Below are positions 6,532 to 14,815 of a stretch of DNA of 24,735 bases, piece by piece. How positions within the stretch are numbered: position 1 is the first letter of the stretch; every line of letters begins with the position of its first letter. A program made the position numbers and the translations under genes. The stretch spans positions 1 to 24,735 of the forward strand of contig CAYGDE010000007.1 in NCBI GenBank assembly GCA_964348615.1. The letters run 5' to 3'. Origin of the DNA: DATIHT01 sp964348615 (GTDB lineage: Bacteria > Patescibacteriota > Microgenomatia > Curtissbacterales > GWA2-41-24). The notes under the pieces were generated by a model. That model saw nothing but the letters and a program-made list of their open reading frames with translations. It did not search any database and had not been told where the DNA came from.

Positions 6532-9414
6532 TTAATTCATTTTAATTTCTATTGTGAAGTGTTTATCTGTTGAAAGATCTGATTCGAGTGTAATGTTTTG
6601 CTTGTTTGAATATTGCTGGTCTTGATTAACACTTACCACATTTAAATAGGCTGGTAAATTGAATTTAAACTCAAGCGGGTCTTTTTCGGTTCCTGCTTGT
6701 TTTTGGAAATAGATACTGTAGGTTGATGCATCTTCGAGGTCTATATTTTTGGGAATACGGTAGACAAAAGTTACAACCTGGGTTGATTTAATTGGAACTT
6801 CAACCATAGTTTCAAAAACAGTTAAATTGCCTTGGTTGGTCACAGTAACATCGTTTTTGTCTGAGATTCCATCTTCTGATGCCAAGGCTTGAGTATTTTT
6901 GGCTTTGGGATCTTTTTCTTTGGCTTCCGGGGCAATGCTTAGACTAAAATCTTCTAAGCCTGCTGCAAAAGGTGTGTATACTCGAAGGTAATTTACGTAT
7001 TTACCGGCTGGCCAGGTTTCTGCTTGGCTATTGTTGGTGTAGGTGATTGTTAACTTACCTACCAAGTCGGCATCCCTGCCAATTGTCATTTCATAGAAAA
7101 CTTTGCGGTCGATTTTTTCGTTAACTTTATTGGCGCCTACATTTGCTTCGACTAACGCTAAATAGTCTTTTGTTGAACCTGTGTCGTCTGCGGGATTGTA
7201 GAAAACCGGGGGAAGCGGATTATCCCAGCCTCGTGTTTTGACAAATGAGGACAGACCCGAGTCATCGAAGGCTAGCATCATATGTTTTTGGGGGAGCGCG
7301 TGGCCGATTGCTTGCAGAAGGGCTGAAGAGGGTGGAGATGGGTTTTTAACAATTTTTTCAACCAAGGTTTTGGTGAGGGTTCCAAAAAAATCTTTTTTCC
7401 CGGTTGAGCCTGGCTGAAAACCAATTTCACTGTAATATTCACCCCGTTCAAATAAATTATCTGCCCCTATTTCTTCTTTGTAATCTGGGAGCAATATTGG
7501 GCCTGTGGCCTGAAGAATCTCTTGAATAAAGGTGAGGTCTATTGCTACTACACCGTCTACATCTTTGCCTGTTTCTTTTTTGAAAAGGTCTTTTGCCACT
7601 TTTGCATTTTGATCAAAATCGCCAGACCAGTTGGAGTCCCTAAGAAAAAAATTCTCTACACCTAATGCATCTTTTAGCTGTTGGGGTGGTTCAATTTTTT
7701 CTTTTAATTGTCCGTCTATGTTGTAAATATCATCTACAGCTATATTTTGAAGTTTTCCCTTGTCAAATTCGACGGTTGCGTAGTTACCAATAAAACCGCC
7801 TCCGGGACGCAATTCGGCATTATTTTGTAAAAGAACGAGATATGTTTTCTTGCCCCCACCTCCTGTAAGGTTAGGTGTAAGTTTAGTAAGGTCGAAGGCT
7901 GTTTGGCTGAGTTTATGCAAGTTCTTAGTTTGGGAGGCAGCATTTTGTATTTTTTCTTTTAAGGGAAGGTTTTTTACATTTTCGAAAATATACATTGCTT
8001 GCGTACTTTCAAGGTAAGCTTTTTTGAAGCTTGCAGACGTAACTTCTAGATCTGACCCTTCGTTTTTACCGTCTGAGGAAGTGACAGCAGCGAAATCATT
8101 TTTTAGATTTTCGCTGGCATCTATAAAATAACTTGCTGAGCTGGCTGCAAGTTCGGCGCCAATTAAAAGATTGTTTGCGTCTTTTGTTTGATTTTGCAAA
8201 ATAAACGATGTGGGATAGCTTAAATATTTTATTTTATTTGCCGCATGATGAAATGATTTCTTTGCGCTTTGGGCTTGCTTTTTGGCTTTGGCAAAGTCCG
8301 CTGCTTTGAGGGAATTTTGGGCATTTTTAAGGTTGTTTGTCGCAAGGTACAAGTCTATGCCTAATTTTGCCAAAGTTAAAAAAAACAACATACAGACCAA
8401 GAGCAAAATCTTTTTAAAATTAAGTTTTGAATCGAAGCTGGGAATTTTAGGCAAACTGGGCATCGTTTTTTTATGAATGATTTGATTTTGATGAATCTTT
8501 TGCAGTATCTGGCTTTGAATATCTTTGGCCTCGACTGATGGTTCTTGTGCGCGGGGAAGATGGAATGCTATTTTAGGTTCTTCTATTTGTCCCTCTTTTT
8601 GAGAATATTCAAAAGTCTTTTTTAAACCTTCTTTGAGGTCAAATTTTGGTGTGAAGTTTAAATCGTGTACTTTGACTGGTGATTCTTGTGGAGTATAAAT
8701 TTGGGGCTGTGCTCCCGCAAAAAACAGATTTACTTCTTTATTGGCCCAAAGCCTGAGGGCGTTTTGGATTTCGTAAGCTACACTTAGTGAGGTTTTCGCC
8801 CCTCCTGAGGCGATTATTTGGACATTCTCGTGTTCGTTTTCGAATACGCATTTTTCAATTGCATAAATAAAATCTGAAATATATGTAGGGTAGATATGGT
8901 CTAAGCCTTCATGCTCAAGGATGATCTTGTCCGACTTTTGCGCTTGAATAATTAAATCCGACAGTTTATTGTCATTTTTTTTTAAGCCAGGACCGTAAAC
9001 ATCTCCAACCAGGAGAAGACTTGCATTGGGGTATTCACTTATAAAATCGGGGGTGGTGGTTATTCGTGCGAGTACGAAAAGCTTAGATTTGTTTGCAACT
9101 GATAACATGATAATATTTGAAAGCTTTGGCGAAGAGTGCAGTATGTTGAAAAAATTGCCGGTTTTTTGTACCAATTGCGACGATTCAAAAATGTAGTCAA
9201 ATTTAGGAAGGTATGCTGGTAAGGGTTGGGTTAGATCAACTTCTAAGTGAGTGAAGTTTTTGTATTTTAAAAGTTCCTGAGTGCTGTGGGCAGAACCTTG
9301 AGCATAAACCGAATGGCCGTTTTTTAATAAAGATAGGGCCAAGTTTGACATTGCATACAAAGAGATATCGGTAATTAGTATGTGATATTTGTTGTGGTGG
9401 CGGGCAGTTTCCAT
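6532..9414 (-). CDS. Degenerate SDR epimerase domain fused to a DUF4012 surface protein
   Basis: 960-residue fusion. Residues 1-280 follow the fold order of extended SDR sugar-nucleotide epimerases: a Rossmann-like start (YHILITDISLYAMSNLALSL), then VGDVYGPG, then IYPTYISDFIYAIEK, then FTPKFDLKEGLKKTFEYS. However, the first loop lacks GxxGxxG and no Tyr-x-x-x-Lys pair is evident, so catalysis is doubtful. One membrane segment follows at about 331-355. Residues of about 520-720 match DUF4012, including LVLLQNNAELRPGGGFIGN and the DDIYNIDG region. The rest is beta-rich and probably outside the cell. DUF4012 proteins are found in Gram-positive-type and CPR envelopes; their role is unproven. The gene is last in a run with a Wzz-like protein, a flippase and an O-antigen ligase-like protein, which suggests a role in surface glycan assembly. 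Confidence 0.85.
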   Translation of the reverse strand: METARHHNKYHILITDISLYAMSNLALSLLKNGHSVYAQGSAHSTQELLKYKNFTHLEVDLTQPLPAYLPKFDYIFESSQLVQKTGNFFNILHSSPKLSNIIMLSVANKSKLFVLARITTTPDFISEYPNASLLLVGDVYGPGLKKNDNKLSDLIIQAQKSDKIILEHEGLDHIYPTYISDFIYAIEKCVFENEHENVQIIASGGAKTSLSVAYEIQNALRLWANKEVNLFFAGAQPQIYTPQESPVKVHDLNFTPKFDLKEGLKKTFEYSQKEGQIEEPKIAFHLPRAQEPSVEAKDIQSQILQKIHQNQIIHKKTMPSLPKIPSFDSKLNFKKILLLVCMLFFLTLAKLGIDLYLATNNLKNAQNSLKAADFAKAKKQAQSAKKSFHHAANKIKYLSYPTSFILQNQTKDANNLLIGAELAASSASYFIDASENLKNDFAAVTSSDGKNEGSDLEVTSASFKKAYLESTQAMYIFENVKNLPLKEKIQNAASQTKNLHKLSQTAFDLTKLTPNLTGGGGKKTYLVLLQNNAELRPGGGFIGNYATVEFDKGKLQNIAVDDIYNIDGQLKEKIEPPQQLKDALGVENFFLRDSNWSGDFDQNAKVAKDLFKKETGKDVDGVVAIDLTFIQEILQATGPILLPDYKEEIGADNLFERGEYYSEIGFQPGSTGKKDFFGTLTKTLVEKIVKNPSPPSSALLQAIGHALPQKHMMLAFDDSGLSSFVKTRGWDNPLPPVFYNPADDTGSTKDYLALVEANVGANKVNEKIDRKVFYEMTIGRDADLVGKLTITYTNNSQAETWPAGKYVNYLRVYTPFAAGLEDFSLSIAPEAKEKDPKAKNTQALASEDGISDKNDVTVTNQGNLTVFETMVEVPIKSTQVVTFVYRIPKNIDLEDASTYSIYFQKQAGTEKDPLEFKFNLPAYLNVVSVNQDQQYSNKQNITLESDLSTDKHFTIEIKMN

Positions 9415-9420
9415 AAACTA

Positions 9421-9449
9421 GTGGGTGGTGGGTAGTGGGTGGTGGGTAG
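9421..9449 (+). repeat. Tandem 14-bp G-rich repeat with G-quadruplex pattern
   Basis: The unit GTGGGTGGTGGGTA occurs twice in tandem at 9421-9448. GGG runs at 9423, 9430, 9437 and 9444 are separated by four-base loops (TGGT, TAGT, TGGT), fitting the usual intramolecular G-quadruplex pattern on the plus strand. It lies between the Wzz-like stop (9450-9452) and the DUF4012 start (9414), and fills almost the whole 35-base junction. The plus strand is the template for these minus-strand genes. Confidence 0.8.
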
Positions 9450-10004
9450 TCATAAGCGGAAGTATGTTTTGAGGCTAACTGCTAAAATTGCGAAGGCGAG
9501 ACCTACAATAAGACCTGAAAGGGCATAAACTTTTGTATTTACAATAATTTTTGAAGGATTGGCCGTGGGCGCTATTTGTTTGAGCTGCATTTGGTTTTGT
9601 CCTTCCGTTAATTGAGTTAATTTGGAGTTGAATGAAGATACTGTATTTTCCATAAGGCTCTGGGCCAATCGCTGGTCGCTTGCAAATATAGTTAAGTTTA
9701 TTACCTGAGGAGCTAATTTTTTAACTCTTATTGATCCCTGCGACACCACTTGAGATTTGAAATCTGCACTTTCTAAAATAGCCACTGCCGTGTCGGTAAA
9801 ATTTCTTGATTGTTCTTGACTGTAAAAAGATCCGTTTTGTTGATTTTGGGTAGACGGTGTGAATATATACAATGTTTGGGATTGAAAATATCCATTGGGT
9901 TGTGATTTTGTCATAAAAATAGCAATTAGAATACCCAAAAGGGAACATGCAGCAATTATTGATAGATTCTTGTTTAATATTTTAACGTAGTCTTTAAGTT
10001 CCAT
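9450..10004 (-). CDS. Wzz/YveK-like chain-length determinant protein
   Basis: 184-residue inner-membrane protein with the two-membrane-segment layout of polysaccharide chain-length regulators. TM1 is at about residues 15-32 right after a short cytoplasmic start (MELKDYVKILNKN), and TM2 at about 157-178 near the C-terminus. Between them is an extracytoplasmic alpha/beta domain that includes the FASDQRLAQSLMENTVSSFN helix. There is no tyrosine-kinase domain, so this would be the membrane half of a split Wzc/YveK-type system. Neighbouring flippase and ligase genes support this role. It could also be a Wzz-domain protein of unrelated use, since similarity in this family is mostly in topology. Confidence 0.72.
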   Translation of the reverse strand: MELKDYVKILNKNLSIIAACSLLGILIAIFMTKSQPNGYFQSQTLYIFTPSTQNQQNGSFYSQEQSRNFTDTAVAILESADFKSQVVSQGSIRVKKLAPQVINLTIFASDQRLAQSLMENTVSSFNSKLTQLTEGQNQMQLKQIAPTANPSKIIVNTKVYALSGLIVGLAFAILAVSLKTYFRL

Positions 10005-10014
10005 TTTTTTTGTT

Positions 10015-10044
10015 AATTAAGTTGATTAGTTAATTAAGATAACC
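10015..10044. repeat. Diverged copy of the 30-bp AATTAAGTT-type junction repeat
   Basis: Matches the perfect repeat found at 10451-10480 and 14961-14990 at 26 of 30 positions. It overlaps the stop codon of the RNase HI gene at 10030-10032. Confidence 0.75.
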
Positions 10045-10440
10045 CAGTTCATTGTCCAGTGCTAAATTTACTTGCCTGTCCGCTTCTTTGTTTTGTTCCC
10101 TAGGAATATGAGTGTAGCTGACTTGACCAAGTTTTGTTTCCAGTTGCCTAATTTCCAAAATCATTTCCCGAATCTGAGCGTTTTTAATTTTATAAAGACC
10201 CGAAAGCTGAGAGGCAGCAAGCTGCGAATCCAGGTAAAAATCTACGTTTTGACCTTTATAGCCTTTGGCAAGATACGACAATGCTTTTACAATGGCAGTA
10301 TACTCAGCAAAGTTATTGGTTGCAATGCCTATGTAGCCACCCTCTTCTTTTATCATTTGTCCGTCTTCCTTGACTATAAACCCGTAGGCTGCGTGGCCAG
10401 GATTTCCTCGAGAACCTCCATCGCAAAAAACTGTAAGCAT
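10030..10440 (-). CDS. rnhA: Ribonuclease HI family protein
   Basis: Endonuclease that cleaves the RNA strand of RNA-DNA hybrids, for example primers and R-loops. All catalytic residues are visible in this 136-residue protein: Asp7 in CDGGSRGNPG, Glu46 in NNFAEY, Asp71 in FYLDSQ, and Asp122 in NKEADR, with His112 in the flexible loop before it. The motif DGGSRGNPG and the lack of a basic protrusion fit the short RnhA-like (YpdQ/Rv2228c N-terminal) subgroup rather than the E. coli enzyme. The gene sits oddly within surface-polysaccharide genes but is co-directional with them. Its stop codon lies within a copy of the AT-rich junction repeat. Confidence 0.9.
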   Translation of the reverse strand: MLTVFCDGGSRGNPGHAAYGFIVKEDGQMIKEEGGYIGIATNNFAEYTAIVKALSYLAKGYKGQNVDFYLDSQLAASQLSGLYKIKNAQIREMILEIRQLETKLGQVSYTHIPREQNKEADRQVNLALDNELGYLN

Positions 10441-10450
10441 AATTTAAGTT

Positions 10451-10480
10451 AATTAAGTTAATTGGTTAATTAAGTTAACT
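10451..10480. repeat. Perfect 30-bp dispersed repeat, copy 1
   Basis: Identical over all 30 bases to 14961-14990. The unit is AATTAAGTT repeated with one AATTGGTT variant. The array extends a further unit to the left (from 10441). It encodes the last residues (VNLINQLT) and stop codon of the flippase gene on the minus strand, and fills the junction to the RNase HI gene. Confidence 0.9.
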
Positions 10481-11724
10481 CTTGACTCCTTTCGTGCTTT
10501 AACAACAGCAAAAGCCAAAAGAAAAACAATTAAGGCTTCCGATAAAACAGTGATTACGCTTGCTGCAATATAGCCATTTTTGGGAATAAAAATTATGTTT
10601 GCGATGAGATTGAAGATTGCGCCGAGTGCGTAAATTATAGTTAAAAATTTTTGCCTGTTGTAGATTATTAACAAGTGCCAAAGGAGTACTGATACAAAAA
10701 AGAGGGGGATACCAAGGGCTAGAATTTGTAGAGCAGGCGATGCTCCTTGCGATTCTTTGCCAAATATAATTGGGAGGAATAGGGAAATAATAATTAGCGC
10801 AAAAGTCTGTAAAAGCGAGACGCCTGTTAAAATTTTTAACCACACTGCAACTTGTTTTTCGAACTTTTGTGCATTTTCCTTGTAGATTTGGGAAAGCGTA
10901 GGATAAATGGCGTTCGCAAAAAATATTGGCACAGTTAGCGAAGTTTCAAAAAACTGGTAAGCAAGGCCGTACAGGCCTACTTCTGAAGAGGACCTGAAGT
11001 TTGAAAGAATTAAAACATCGATTCTAAAGTAGATAAGATTAAAAAGCAAAGCAATTCCGATAGGCCAGGCTGGTTTTAAAAAGGCTGCATACTCTTCTTT
11101 TTTAAAAGTGGGCCAAGGAATATTTTTAAGCCTTTTTGAGATTATCGTATACGCAGCAATAACAAGCGCAATCCCACCTAGGGTGTAGGCAAATACATAT
11201 CCAAGAAGATCTTGGGTCGTTGATGCAACAATAAGCGCTGCCGCAACAATAAACAGGTAACTTACAATTGCTGCAATTGTCGAAAGCTCGTAGCGGAGTT
11301 TTTTTTGGAAGTAGGCATTGGCAGTTGTGAATGCGGCCTGAGTTACAATAGTCGCGGAAGCAATAATAATACCCATTTTTACAAGCGGACTAAAGCCAGT
11401 TGATTGCGCTTGATTGTAGGGAAGCAAAAGCCCAATTAAAACTGCCACGGCCGCCAGAAAAATTCCAATTAAAAGACGCAAGCCAAGTAGGGTTTTTAAA
11501 TTGTTTATTTCATCATCTTTGGTGATTTTTACGTAGATAGTATTGAGGCCAAAATCTGCCAATGTGTAGAAGTACCCAACAAAAACAGTGATTTTGACAA
11601 AATCGCCATAGCCAGATTTGCCTAATGTTTTGAAGATAATTAGGGTAATTGCTGTAGAGACTGAAGCGGTGAATACTTTTCCGGTAATTTGCGCCCCCGT
11701 GTTTAAAAAGACTTTTTTGAGCAT
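10453..11724 (-). CDS. Wzx-like polysaccharide flippase (MOP superfamily)
   Basis: 423-residue integral membrane protein with about 12-14 hydrophobic segments across its whole length. Its start is typical of polysaccharide flippases: KVFLNTGAQITGKVFTASVS, then KTLGKSGYGDFVKITVFVGY, where the conserved G-x-x-x-Y/F-G-x-F region of Wzx/RfbX proteins falls. It should move lipid-linked oligosaccharides from the cytoplasmic to the outer face of the membrane. The O-antigen ligase-like gene lies 17 bases upstream in the operon and a Wzz-like gene downstream, so the trio resembles a Wzx/Wzy/Wzz system. The C-terminal residues come from the AATTAAGTT repeat. Substrate cannot be told from sequence. Confidence 0.85.
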   Translation of the reverse strand: MLKKVFLNTGAQITGKVFTASVSTAITLIIFKTLGKSGYGDFVKITVFVGYFYTLADFGLNTIYVKITKDDEINNLKTLLGLRLLIGIFLAAVAVLIGLLLPYNQAQSTGFSPLVKMGIIIASATIVTQAAFTTANAYFQKKLRYELSTIAAIVSYLFIVAAALIVASTTQDLLGYVFAYTLGGIALVIAAYTIISKRLKNIPWPTFKKEEYAAFLKPAWPIGIALLFNLIYFRIDVLILSNFRSSSEVGLYGLAYQFFETSLTVPIFFANAIYPTLSQIYKENAQKFEKQVAVWLKILTGVSLLQTFALIIISLFLPIIFGKESQGASPALQILALGIPLFFVSVLLWHLLIIYNRQKFLTIIYALGAIFNLIANIIFIPKNGYIAASVITVLSEALIVFLLAFAVVKARKESRVNLINQLT

Positions 11725-11741
11725 GGGTCTATTATACTTTT

Positions 11742-12989
11742 TTAAATTGCTCTATTGTTATTCGAAGAGAAGCTCTGCTTTGAAGTTAAGATATATGCAA
11801 TAGCAAGCCAGAAGATTAGTTGACCTTGCTGCAGGGTCCAAAGAAAATGGTCGACAGAAAGATAAAAAAGGAGAGCAATAAAAAGCAGCGCCTTTATTTT
11901 TCCTTGAACAGCGCGGGCAATTGTTAAAAGTAAGAGTGCAAACAGTAAAAGACCAACTATGCCATTTTCAGCTAAGATCAACATAAAAACGTTATGGACG
12001 GGTTGGAGTAGCCGAGTTTGAGCAAGTGAAGTAAGGTCAAGTTTTGCGAGTTCTAGAATAAAATTGTTACTACCAACACCAAAAAGCGGATTTTTAGTGG
12101 AAATATCAAGGGCGCTTTCGATAAGAAGAAGTCTTTCGGAAACTGAGGCAACTTGCGAGCCAAGTTGGACTAGTACAAAAACTCCTAAAATTGCCCCCGG
12201 AATAATGTAGATAAAAAATCTTCTAATATTTTGAGCCGCCGAGAGGACCGCAATAGTTAACACGAAAAGCGCAGATTTAGAAAAGGTGAGGATGAGGGCG
12301 ATCGGTGTCAAAAGTATCCCGACTTCTTTCAAAGAGCTCCGTCGGGCAAGCAAAAGATATCGATTGTTGCCCAAAAGCATAATTAAGGAGAAAACCATAT
12401 AAGCTGCTGCAACGTTTGGATGAGGAAATGATCCGTAAGGGCGTAAGAGTTGCCAGCCTAAAAAGTTAGTGTGGGCAATTTGAGCAGTTGTTGTGTCAAA
12501 TGTCCGCTCACCCAAAATCCATAAGCCTAGTGCGCCTTGATTTAGAAATTGCAAAATAATTAGGCAGGATTGCCAAAGGAGGGATATTTGCAAGACAACA
12601 ATTGCTTTTTTGGCAGTTTGTTTGTCTTGTAAACTTTGACAAACAATAAGGGGAAGTAAACTAAACATAAATATTTTGAAATTAAAAAAGAATGATGATT
12701 CTTTGGAGACTGAAAAGAAGGCAGTTTGGACCGCAAGATAGACATTTAGTGCAAGAGCTGCAAACAAATATTTTTTATTTTCGACGTAGATTTTTTTGAA
12801 ACTTTTGCGATTTTCTGCCAGAAAAATTGCTAAATAGGCAGCGACTATTAGATCGGAGAGATAAAGAGAGACGGCACGATAATCTACCGGAATCCCCAAA
12901 ACGTAGGAGTGGGACAGAAAGAAGAATTTGCCTAGTTGAATTGGGATTGCGGCTGTTAGAAAAAGGAGTAGGGTACTCGATTTAGGCAC
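11742..12989 (-). CDS. O-antigen ligase/polymerase family membrane protein (Wzy/WaaL-like)
   Basis: 415-residue protein with about 10-12 membrane segments. It carries the typical pieces of the Wzy_C/O-antigen ligase family: RPYGSFPHPNVAAAYMVFS, the TFSKSAL segment, then the periplasmic loop NPLFGVGSNNF and PVHNVFMLILAENGIVGLLL near the C-terminus. It would polymerise or attach glycan chains on the outer face of the membrane. It starts with GTG at 12989, inside the last eight bases of khpB, so translation is probably coupled and the polysaccharide genes read through from the rpmH block. Whether it is a ligase or polymerase cannot be decided from sequence. Confidence 0.85.
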   Translation of the reverse strand: MPKSSTLLLFLTAAIPIQLGKFFFLSHSYVLGIPVDYRAVSLYLSDLIVAAYLAIFLAENRKSFKKIYVENKKYLFAALALNVYLAVQTAFFSVSKESSFFFNFKIFMFSLLPLIVCQSLQDKQTAKKAIVVLQISLLWQSCLIILQFLNQGALGLWILGERTFDTTTAQIAHTNFLGWQLLRPYGSFPHPNVAAAYMVFSLIMLLGNNRYLLLARRSSLKEVGILLTPIALILTFSKSALFVLTIAVLSAAQNIRRFFIYIIPGAILGVFVLVQLGSQVASVSERLLLIESALDISTKNPLFGVGSNNFILELAKLDLTSLAQTRLLQPVHNVFMLILAENGIVGLLLFALLLLTIARAVQGKIKALLFIALLFYLSVDHFLWTLQQGQLIFWLAIAYILTSKQSFSSNNNRAI

Positions 12990-13446
12990 GAGGTTTAATG
13001 ACTAAATGACGCTCCATGCCTTCGCCTTCGGATTCTGATAAAACTTTAGGGTTGTCTTGCAGCGCCATATGAATAACACGTCTTTCGGAGGCTTTTAAGT
13101 TGTAAAGGGGTTCCGGCTTGCCGCTTGTGGCTACATCGTCGGCGATTGAGAGTGCCATTTTTTTAAGTTTTTCTTCTTTTTGCTTTCTCCAGCCATCAAT
13201 ATCTACAAATATTTCGAAATCTTCTTCACCTGTTAATGTTTTTATACGTACAGCCAAAATAAATTGCAGACTTTCCAGGTTTGAACCGTACTTTCCAATA
13301 AGAAGAGAGGAATCTTCGGATTGGATGTCGACAAAGTATGTATTTTCGACTTTTTCAACTTCGGCTGTTGCTGATACCCCAAGTTGCTCGATTATTTTGC
13401 CTACTTGCTCTGCTACAAAATTTTCGTCTAGTTTTGGTTTGGCCAT
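12982..13446 (-). CDS. khpB: KhpB/Jag RNA-binding protein (KH and R3H domains)
   Basis: 154-residue RNA-binding protein. A KH domain spans about residues 25-85 with the loop GKYGSNLESLQ. An R3H domain spans about 90-152, with the S-E-R-R-V-I-H signature and the end GEGMERHLVIKPRA. The N-terminal Jag_N domain found in Firmicutes is absent, so this is the short form. In other bacteria KhpB binds many RNAs, often with KhpA, and affects cell division and envelope synthesis. Its place three bases after yidC, in the order rpmH-rnpA-yidD-yidC-khpB, is the conserved arrangement near the origin and confirms identity. The next gene overlaps its end by eight bases. Confidence 0.92.
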   Translation of the reverse strand: MAKPKLDENFVAEQVGKIIEQLGVSATAEVEKVENTYFVDIQSEDSSLLIGKYGSNLESLQFILAVRIKTLTGEEDFEIFVDIDGWRKQKEEKLKKMALSIADDVATSGKPEPLYNLKASERRVIHMALQDNPKVLSESEGEGMERHLVIKPRA

Positions 13447-13449
13447 TTT

Positions 13450-14292
13450 TTATTTTCTCCATTTTTCAGGAAGGTATCGGTTTAGATCGCCTGCGCCTGC
13501 AATTAAATATTGCTGGATGATACCAATTATGGTGAAAGTATTCCAGTATAAAGACAGACCTAGGGGGAATCCGTACGAGAAAAAGGCAATCATAGCCGGC
13601 ATTAAAAATACCATCTGGGACTGCATTTGGGCCATTGTATCTTCCATGTCTGCACCTTTGTTTTTATTCGCAGAAGAGTCTTTTTTATCAATAGGTTTGA
13701 GGGCATTTTTTGATGTTTGGGGGACCATCATTTTGGACTGAACTAGTTGAAAAACACCAGTTGCAATGGGAACTATAAGAATTAATAAACCGACCTCTTT
13801 CCATTGATTTGGCTTGTCGGCAAGATTGAATCCTAAAAAGTTAGTTTGGGGAATTTGGCTTAGATGTAATGCACTTGAGTATAGCCTTGAATTTATAGAT
13901 TCAAGAAAATCAGCTTTGCCAAATTCAACTATTTTTAGTAAGACTTGATATAGAGCTATAAAAACTGGAATCTGCAGAAGCAATGGTAAGCAGCCTGCTA
14001 GCGGATTAACACCATGCTTTTTGTAAAGCTTGTTTACTTCCTCTTGATGTCTCTGTTTGTCGTGGCCATGTTCTTTTTTAATACTTGCCAGGTGAGGTTT
14101 AAGCTCAGTCATTTTTTGGGTACTTTTGAGCTGACTGGTTGTTAATGGCCAAAGGGCAAATCTTATTACGGCTGTTAAAAGTATGATCGCAAGACCCAAG
14201 GCGCCTGGGATATACAGCGCTTCTAACACCTTATATATGGCAATTAGAAGATTAAGTATTGGATTTATTAAAAGAGTGTCAAAAGGGTTCAT
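13450..14292 (-). CDS. yidC: YidC/Oxa1 membrane protein insertase
   Basis: 280-residue membrane insertase of the short Gram-positive type, without the large periplasmic domain of proteobacterial YidC. Five hydrophobic segments are visible. The key Arg of the hydrophilic groove is in TAVIRFALWPLTTSQLKSTQ. A basic cytoplasmic hairpin follows, then the conserved NPLAGCLPLLLQIPVFIALY segment and the C-terminal LSLYWNTFTIIGIIQQYLI. It inserts proteins alone or with SecYEG. A charged insertion (ALKPIDKKDSSANKNKGADM) lies between the third and fourth segments. No lipobox is present. It is flanked by yidD (5 bases upstream) and khpB (3 bases downstream). Confidence 0.95.
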   Translation of the reverse strand: MNPFDTLLINPILNLLIAIYKVLEALYIPGALGLAIILLTAVIRFALWPLTTSQLKSTQKMTELKPHLASIKKEHGHDKQRHQEEVNKLYKKHGVNPLAGCLPLLLQIPVFIALYQVLLKIVEFGKADFLESINSRLYSSALHLSQIPQTNFLGFNLADKPNQWKEVGLLILIVPIATGVFQLVQSKMMVPQTSKNALKPIDKKDSSANKNKGADMEDTMAQMQSQMVFLMPAMIAFFSYGFPLGLSLYWNTFTIIGIIQQYLIAGAGDLNRYLPEKWRK

Positions 14293-14297
14293 TTTAG

Positions 14298-14507
14298 TTA
14301 GGCTGGGTCATAGATGGGCCGCTTGGAAAATGGGTGGCAATTTAATAGTCTGATTGCGGTAAGATACGTTCCTTTTGCAAGCCCATATTTTTCTACTGCG
14401 CAAAGAGCATATTGTGAACAGGTTGGCCTAAAACGACAAGTGGCATTTTGTGTACGCGTTAAACCTTGATAGATTGTGAAAATGAATTTTACTAATTTTA
14501 GTGTCAT
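14298..14507 (-). CDS. yidD: Membrane protein insertion efficiency factor YidD
   Basis: 69-residue protein with the full YidD signature: the core CRFRPTCSQYALCAVEKYG followed by G-T-Y-L-T-A-I-R-L-L-N-CHPF. The family helps YidC-dependent insertion and is expected to associate with the inner face of the membrane through its amphipathic N-terminus (LVKFIFTIYQGL). The length is usual for the family. Its ATG overlaps the rnpA stop in an ATGA arrangement (14504-14507), a sign of translational coupling. Confidence 0.95.
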   Translation of the reverse strand: MTLKLVKFIFTIYQGLTRTQNATCRFRPTCSQYALCAVEKYGLAKGTYLTAIRLLNCHPFSKRPIYDPA

Positions 14508-14815
14508 ATCTTTTTAAGAGCGATTTCGAGTTCTGATTTTATTTCTGGCGATTTTTTGCTTTTTATATTTTCCTTCACAATGATTACAAGGTCAAGATTC
14601 GGAACAATTGTCTTCTGGATTGCCTCTGAAATTGTTCTTTTAATTCTGTTTCTGTCGACTGCTTTTTTGGCCACTTTTTTTGAAACTACTATTGCTGCCT
14701 TAAATGGCCCTTGGGTACTTTTAAATTTTAAGACAAAAGATCCACTTTCAATCCTTTTTGCTAAGTTTGTGGGATTTCTTTTAGAAAGTATCAGCCGGTT
14801 TTTTTTCGCGAGCAT
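14504..14815 (-). CDS. rnpA: Ribonuclease P protein component
   Basis: 103-residue basic protein subunit of RNase P, which helps the catalytic RNA remove 5' leaders from pre-tRNAs. The family hallmark VSKKVAKKAVDRNRIKR at about residues 44-60 contains the RNR motif. The N-terminal block MLAKKNRL and the C-terminal LVIIVKENIKSK also match. The start codon directly abuts the stop of rpmH with no spacer, and the stop overlaps yidD by four bases. No rnpB RNA gene was noticed in this window. Confidence 0.95.
   Translation of the reverse strand: MLAKKNRLILSKRNPTNLAKRIESGSFVLKFKSTQGPFKAAIVVSKKVAKKAVDRNRIKRTISEAIQKTIVPNLDLVIIVKENIKSKKSPEIKSELEIALKKI

Noticed and set aside
10441..10480. Possible CRISPR or small repeat array
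   Set aside because: The units are 8-9 bases, adjacent without spacers, and there are no cas genes. It is a simple tandem repeat.
13118..13741. 207-residue plus-strand open frame
   Set aside because: Antisense to khpB and yidC, both clear family members; no family resemblance or ribosome-binding site.
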